From positions 1-6,830 of the forward strand of contig JBCCOV010000241.1 of the NCBI GenBank assembly GCA_039039985.1: DNA of 6,830 bases. Direction: 5' to 3'. Below, in pieces: positions 6,004-6,830 of the stretch (position 1 is the first letter of the stretch; each line of letters starts with the position of its first letter). The stretch comes from JBCBWG01 sp039039985. GTDB lineage: Bacteria > Pseudomonadota > Alphaproteobacteria > Rhizobiales > Hyphomicrobiaceae. The notes beneath the pieces were generated by a model, which saw nothing but the letters and a program-made list of their open reading frames with translations, made no database searches and was not told the origin of the DNA. The translations under genes were made by a program, and so were the position numbers.

Positions 6004-6663
6004 ATGAAGACGGTGTTCATTCGGGTCTTGATGGTGCTGGCGATAAGTTTCGCAACCGCTTTCGCGGTCCAAGCACACCCTCACATGTTCTTCAGTTCGA
6101 CAGCAAAGTTCATTCTGGACGGTCAAGGCCGGTTATCGAAGCTGCAGGTTGTTTTTCTCATCGATGAACTCAACACCATGTACACCTTTGCCGAGCTTGG
6201 TGTGAACAAGGATGGTGACCAAACACTGACCGAAGAAGAAACCACAAAAATCGCACGGACGGTACTCGAAGGCTTCGGTCACTTCGACTATTTCACCTAT
6301 CTCCGAGATCAGAGTGGAGCGATAACATTAGGAAAGCCGCTCGACTTAACGGTTCAAGTGCATCAAAGCCGCCTCGGGCTTGTATTCCTCCTTCCCTTGA
6401 AGAGGCCGATAGCACTGAGCGGAAAATCAATATCCTTACAGCTCTATGACCCAACCTACTTCACCGCAATCACGATAGACTTGCCCCCGACAGTCGTCGG
6501 TCGCGGATATGAATGCTCAGTGACCATAAGCCAACCAGCAGAAACGGACCAAACGCGGCAAAGCGCGCGTCTCTTGGCACAGCTCTCGCGTGAGGAAACG
6601 CCGCAGATGGAAAATGTCGGTGCCGTCTTTGCTGAAACAATGCGGTTGACTTGCGAAGACTAG
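6004..6663 (+). CDS. DUF1007-family secreted metal-associated protein
   Basis: A 219-residue protein of the DUF1007 family, normal length. A signal peptide covers about residues 1-24, and cleavage after VQA would leave HPHMFF at the mature N terminus, a likely metal-binding HxH. Residues 68-79 (NKDGDQTLTEEE) match a 12-residue EF-hand-like loop, as is common in this family. Cys171 and Cys217 may form a disulfide. DUF1007 proteins are often found beside NicO/RcnA-type nickel/cobalt exporters or zinc ABC importers and are assumed to handle metal in the periplasm; the biochemical role is not known to me. The ATG at 6004 has AGGA 10 bases upstream and opens a proper signal peptide; the longer frame from 5875 is not credible. 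It is separated from the binding-protein gene by 366 bases, so it may have its own promoter. Its TAG stop lies inside repeat copy D. Confidence 0.88.
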   Translation: MKTVFIRVLMVLAISFATAFAVQAHPHMFFSSTAKFILDGQGRLSKLQVVFLIDELNTMYTFAELGVNKDGDQTLTEEETTKIARTVLEGFGHFDYFTYLRDQSGAITLGKPLDLTVQVHQSRLGLVFLLPLKRPIALSGKSISLQLYDPTYFTAITIDLPPTVVGRGYECSVTISQPAETDQTRQSARLLAQLSREETPQMENVGAVFAETMRLTCED

Positions 6664-6681
6664 ATCATATCCGCCATCGGC
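6661..6681 (-). repeat. Dispersed repeat, conserved end of copy D (inverted)
   Basis: Read on the minus strand this is GCCGATGGCG, then G, then ATATGATCTA, two bases different from the end of copy C and three from copy B, in opposite orientation. Further in (6724-6730 and 6743-6749) GGCCGGA and TCCGGCC form a hairpin like the inner GGCCGG stem of the other copies, and CTCACCGGGT (minus strand, near 6750-6761) recalls the outer left arm of copy C. The full element may therefore run to about 6761, but the outer right arm is not conserved. Its end supplies the stop codon of the DUF1007 gene. Confidence 0.6.
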
Positions 6682-6723
6682 AGAGAGCATCTAGATGTGA
6701 ACTTTCAAAAGGTTGTTCGTTGG

Positions 6724-6749
6724 GGCCGGAGGACGTTGTTCATCCGGCC
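6724..6749. repeat. Inverted repeat, probable inner hairpin of repeat copy D
   Basis: GGCCGGA (6724-6730) and TCCGGCC (6743-6749) are perfect 7-base complements around a 12-base loop. It lies 60 bases after the DUF1007 stop. It has no T-run, so a role as an intrinsic terminator is doubtful. It matches in place and core sequence the inner stem of repeat copy C. Confidence 0.45.
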
Positions 6750-6830
6750 GTACCCGGTGAGGCTGTGGTTGCCAAACACTCAGCGATTCGCCGGCGGACC
6801 GAATGAACAGCCACAACAATGCCCGCCTGA

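Noticed and set aside
6803..6830. Possible start of a plus-strand gene running off the window (MNSHNNARL)
   Set aside because: There is an ATG with weak GGCGGA upstream, but only nine codons are visible, so it cannot be supported from this window alone.

Overview
The window looks like a moderately GC-rich alphaproteobacterial segment, probably Rhizobiales. The reasons are the form of the zinc ABC operon, the Zur-box-like palindrome with GTTA/TAAC half-sites, and the dispersed palindromic intergenic repeats reminiscent of rhizobial mosaic elements. The lineage is an inference; no rRNA or housekeeping marker is present. The theme of the window is metal handling.

Left part (minus strand). Positions 1-304 hold no recognisable gene. 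A methionine-R-sulfoxide reductase gene, msrB, lies at 305-757. After a gap of about 370 bp that carries one repeat copy comes a two-gene minus-strand unit. Its first gene (1858-1700) encodes a 52-residue metallothionein-like protein with 14 cysteines. The second (1685-1128) encodes an ECF sigma factor with a CxC pair between its two sigma domains and a six-cysteine C-terminal tail, the layout of CorE-like metal-sensing sigma factors. This is probably a self-contained circuit for metal sensing and sequestration.

Centre and right (plus strand). After repeat copy B there is a good sigma70-like promoter (TTGACG-N16-TATAAC) whose -10 box lies in a perfect 12-bp palindrome, a strong Zur operator candidate. 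Downstream are a decayed hisI-like pseudogene (frameshift, lost metal ligands), a 46-residue single-helix membrane protein, and a zinc-type ABC importer: ATPase (znuC-like), permease (znuB-like) and a periplasmic binding protein with a His-rich loop (znuA-like). After repeat copy C comes a secreted DUF1007-family protein (HPH mature N terminus, EF-hand-like loop). Its stop codon lies inside the conserved end of an inverted repeat copy, D. Nothing convincing follows up to the window end.

How it fits together. The importer would be derepressed under zinc starvation and would bring Zn(II) from periplasm to cytoplasm. The sigma factor and metallothionein would respond to metal excess. The hisI remnant fits the known habit of Zur regulons to carry spare copies of metal-dependent enzymes, here apparently lost by decay. 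The repeats form one structured family: B and C share stem architecture, identical spacing and a near-identical 21-base end.
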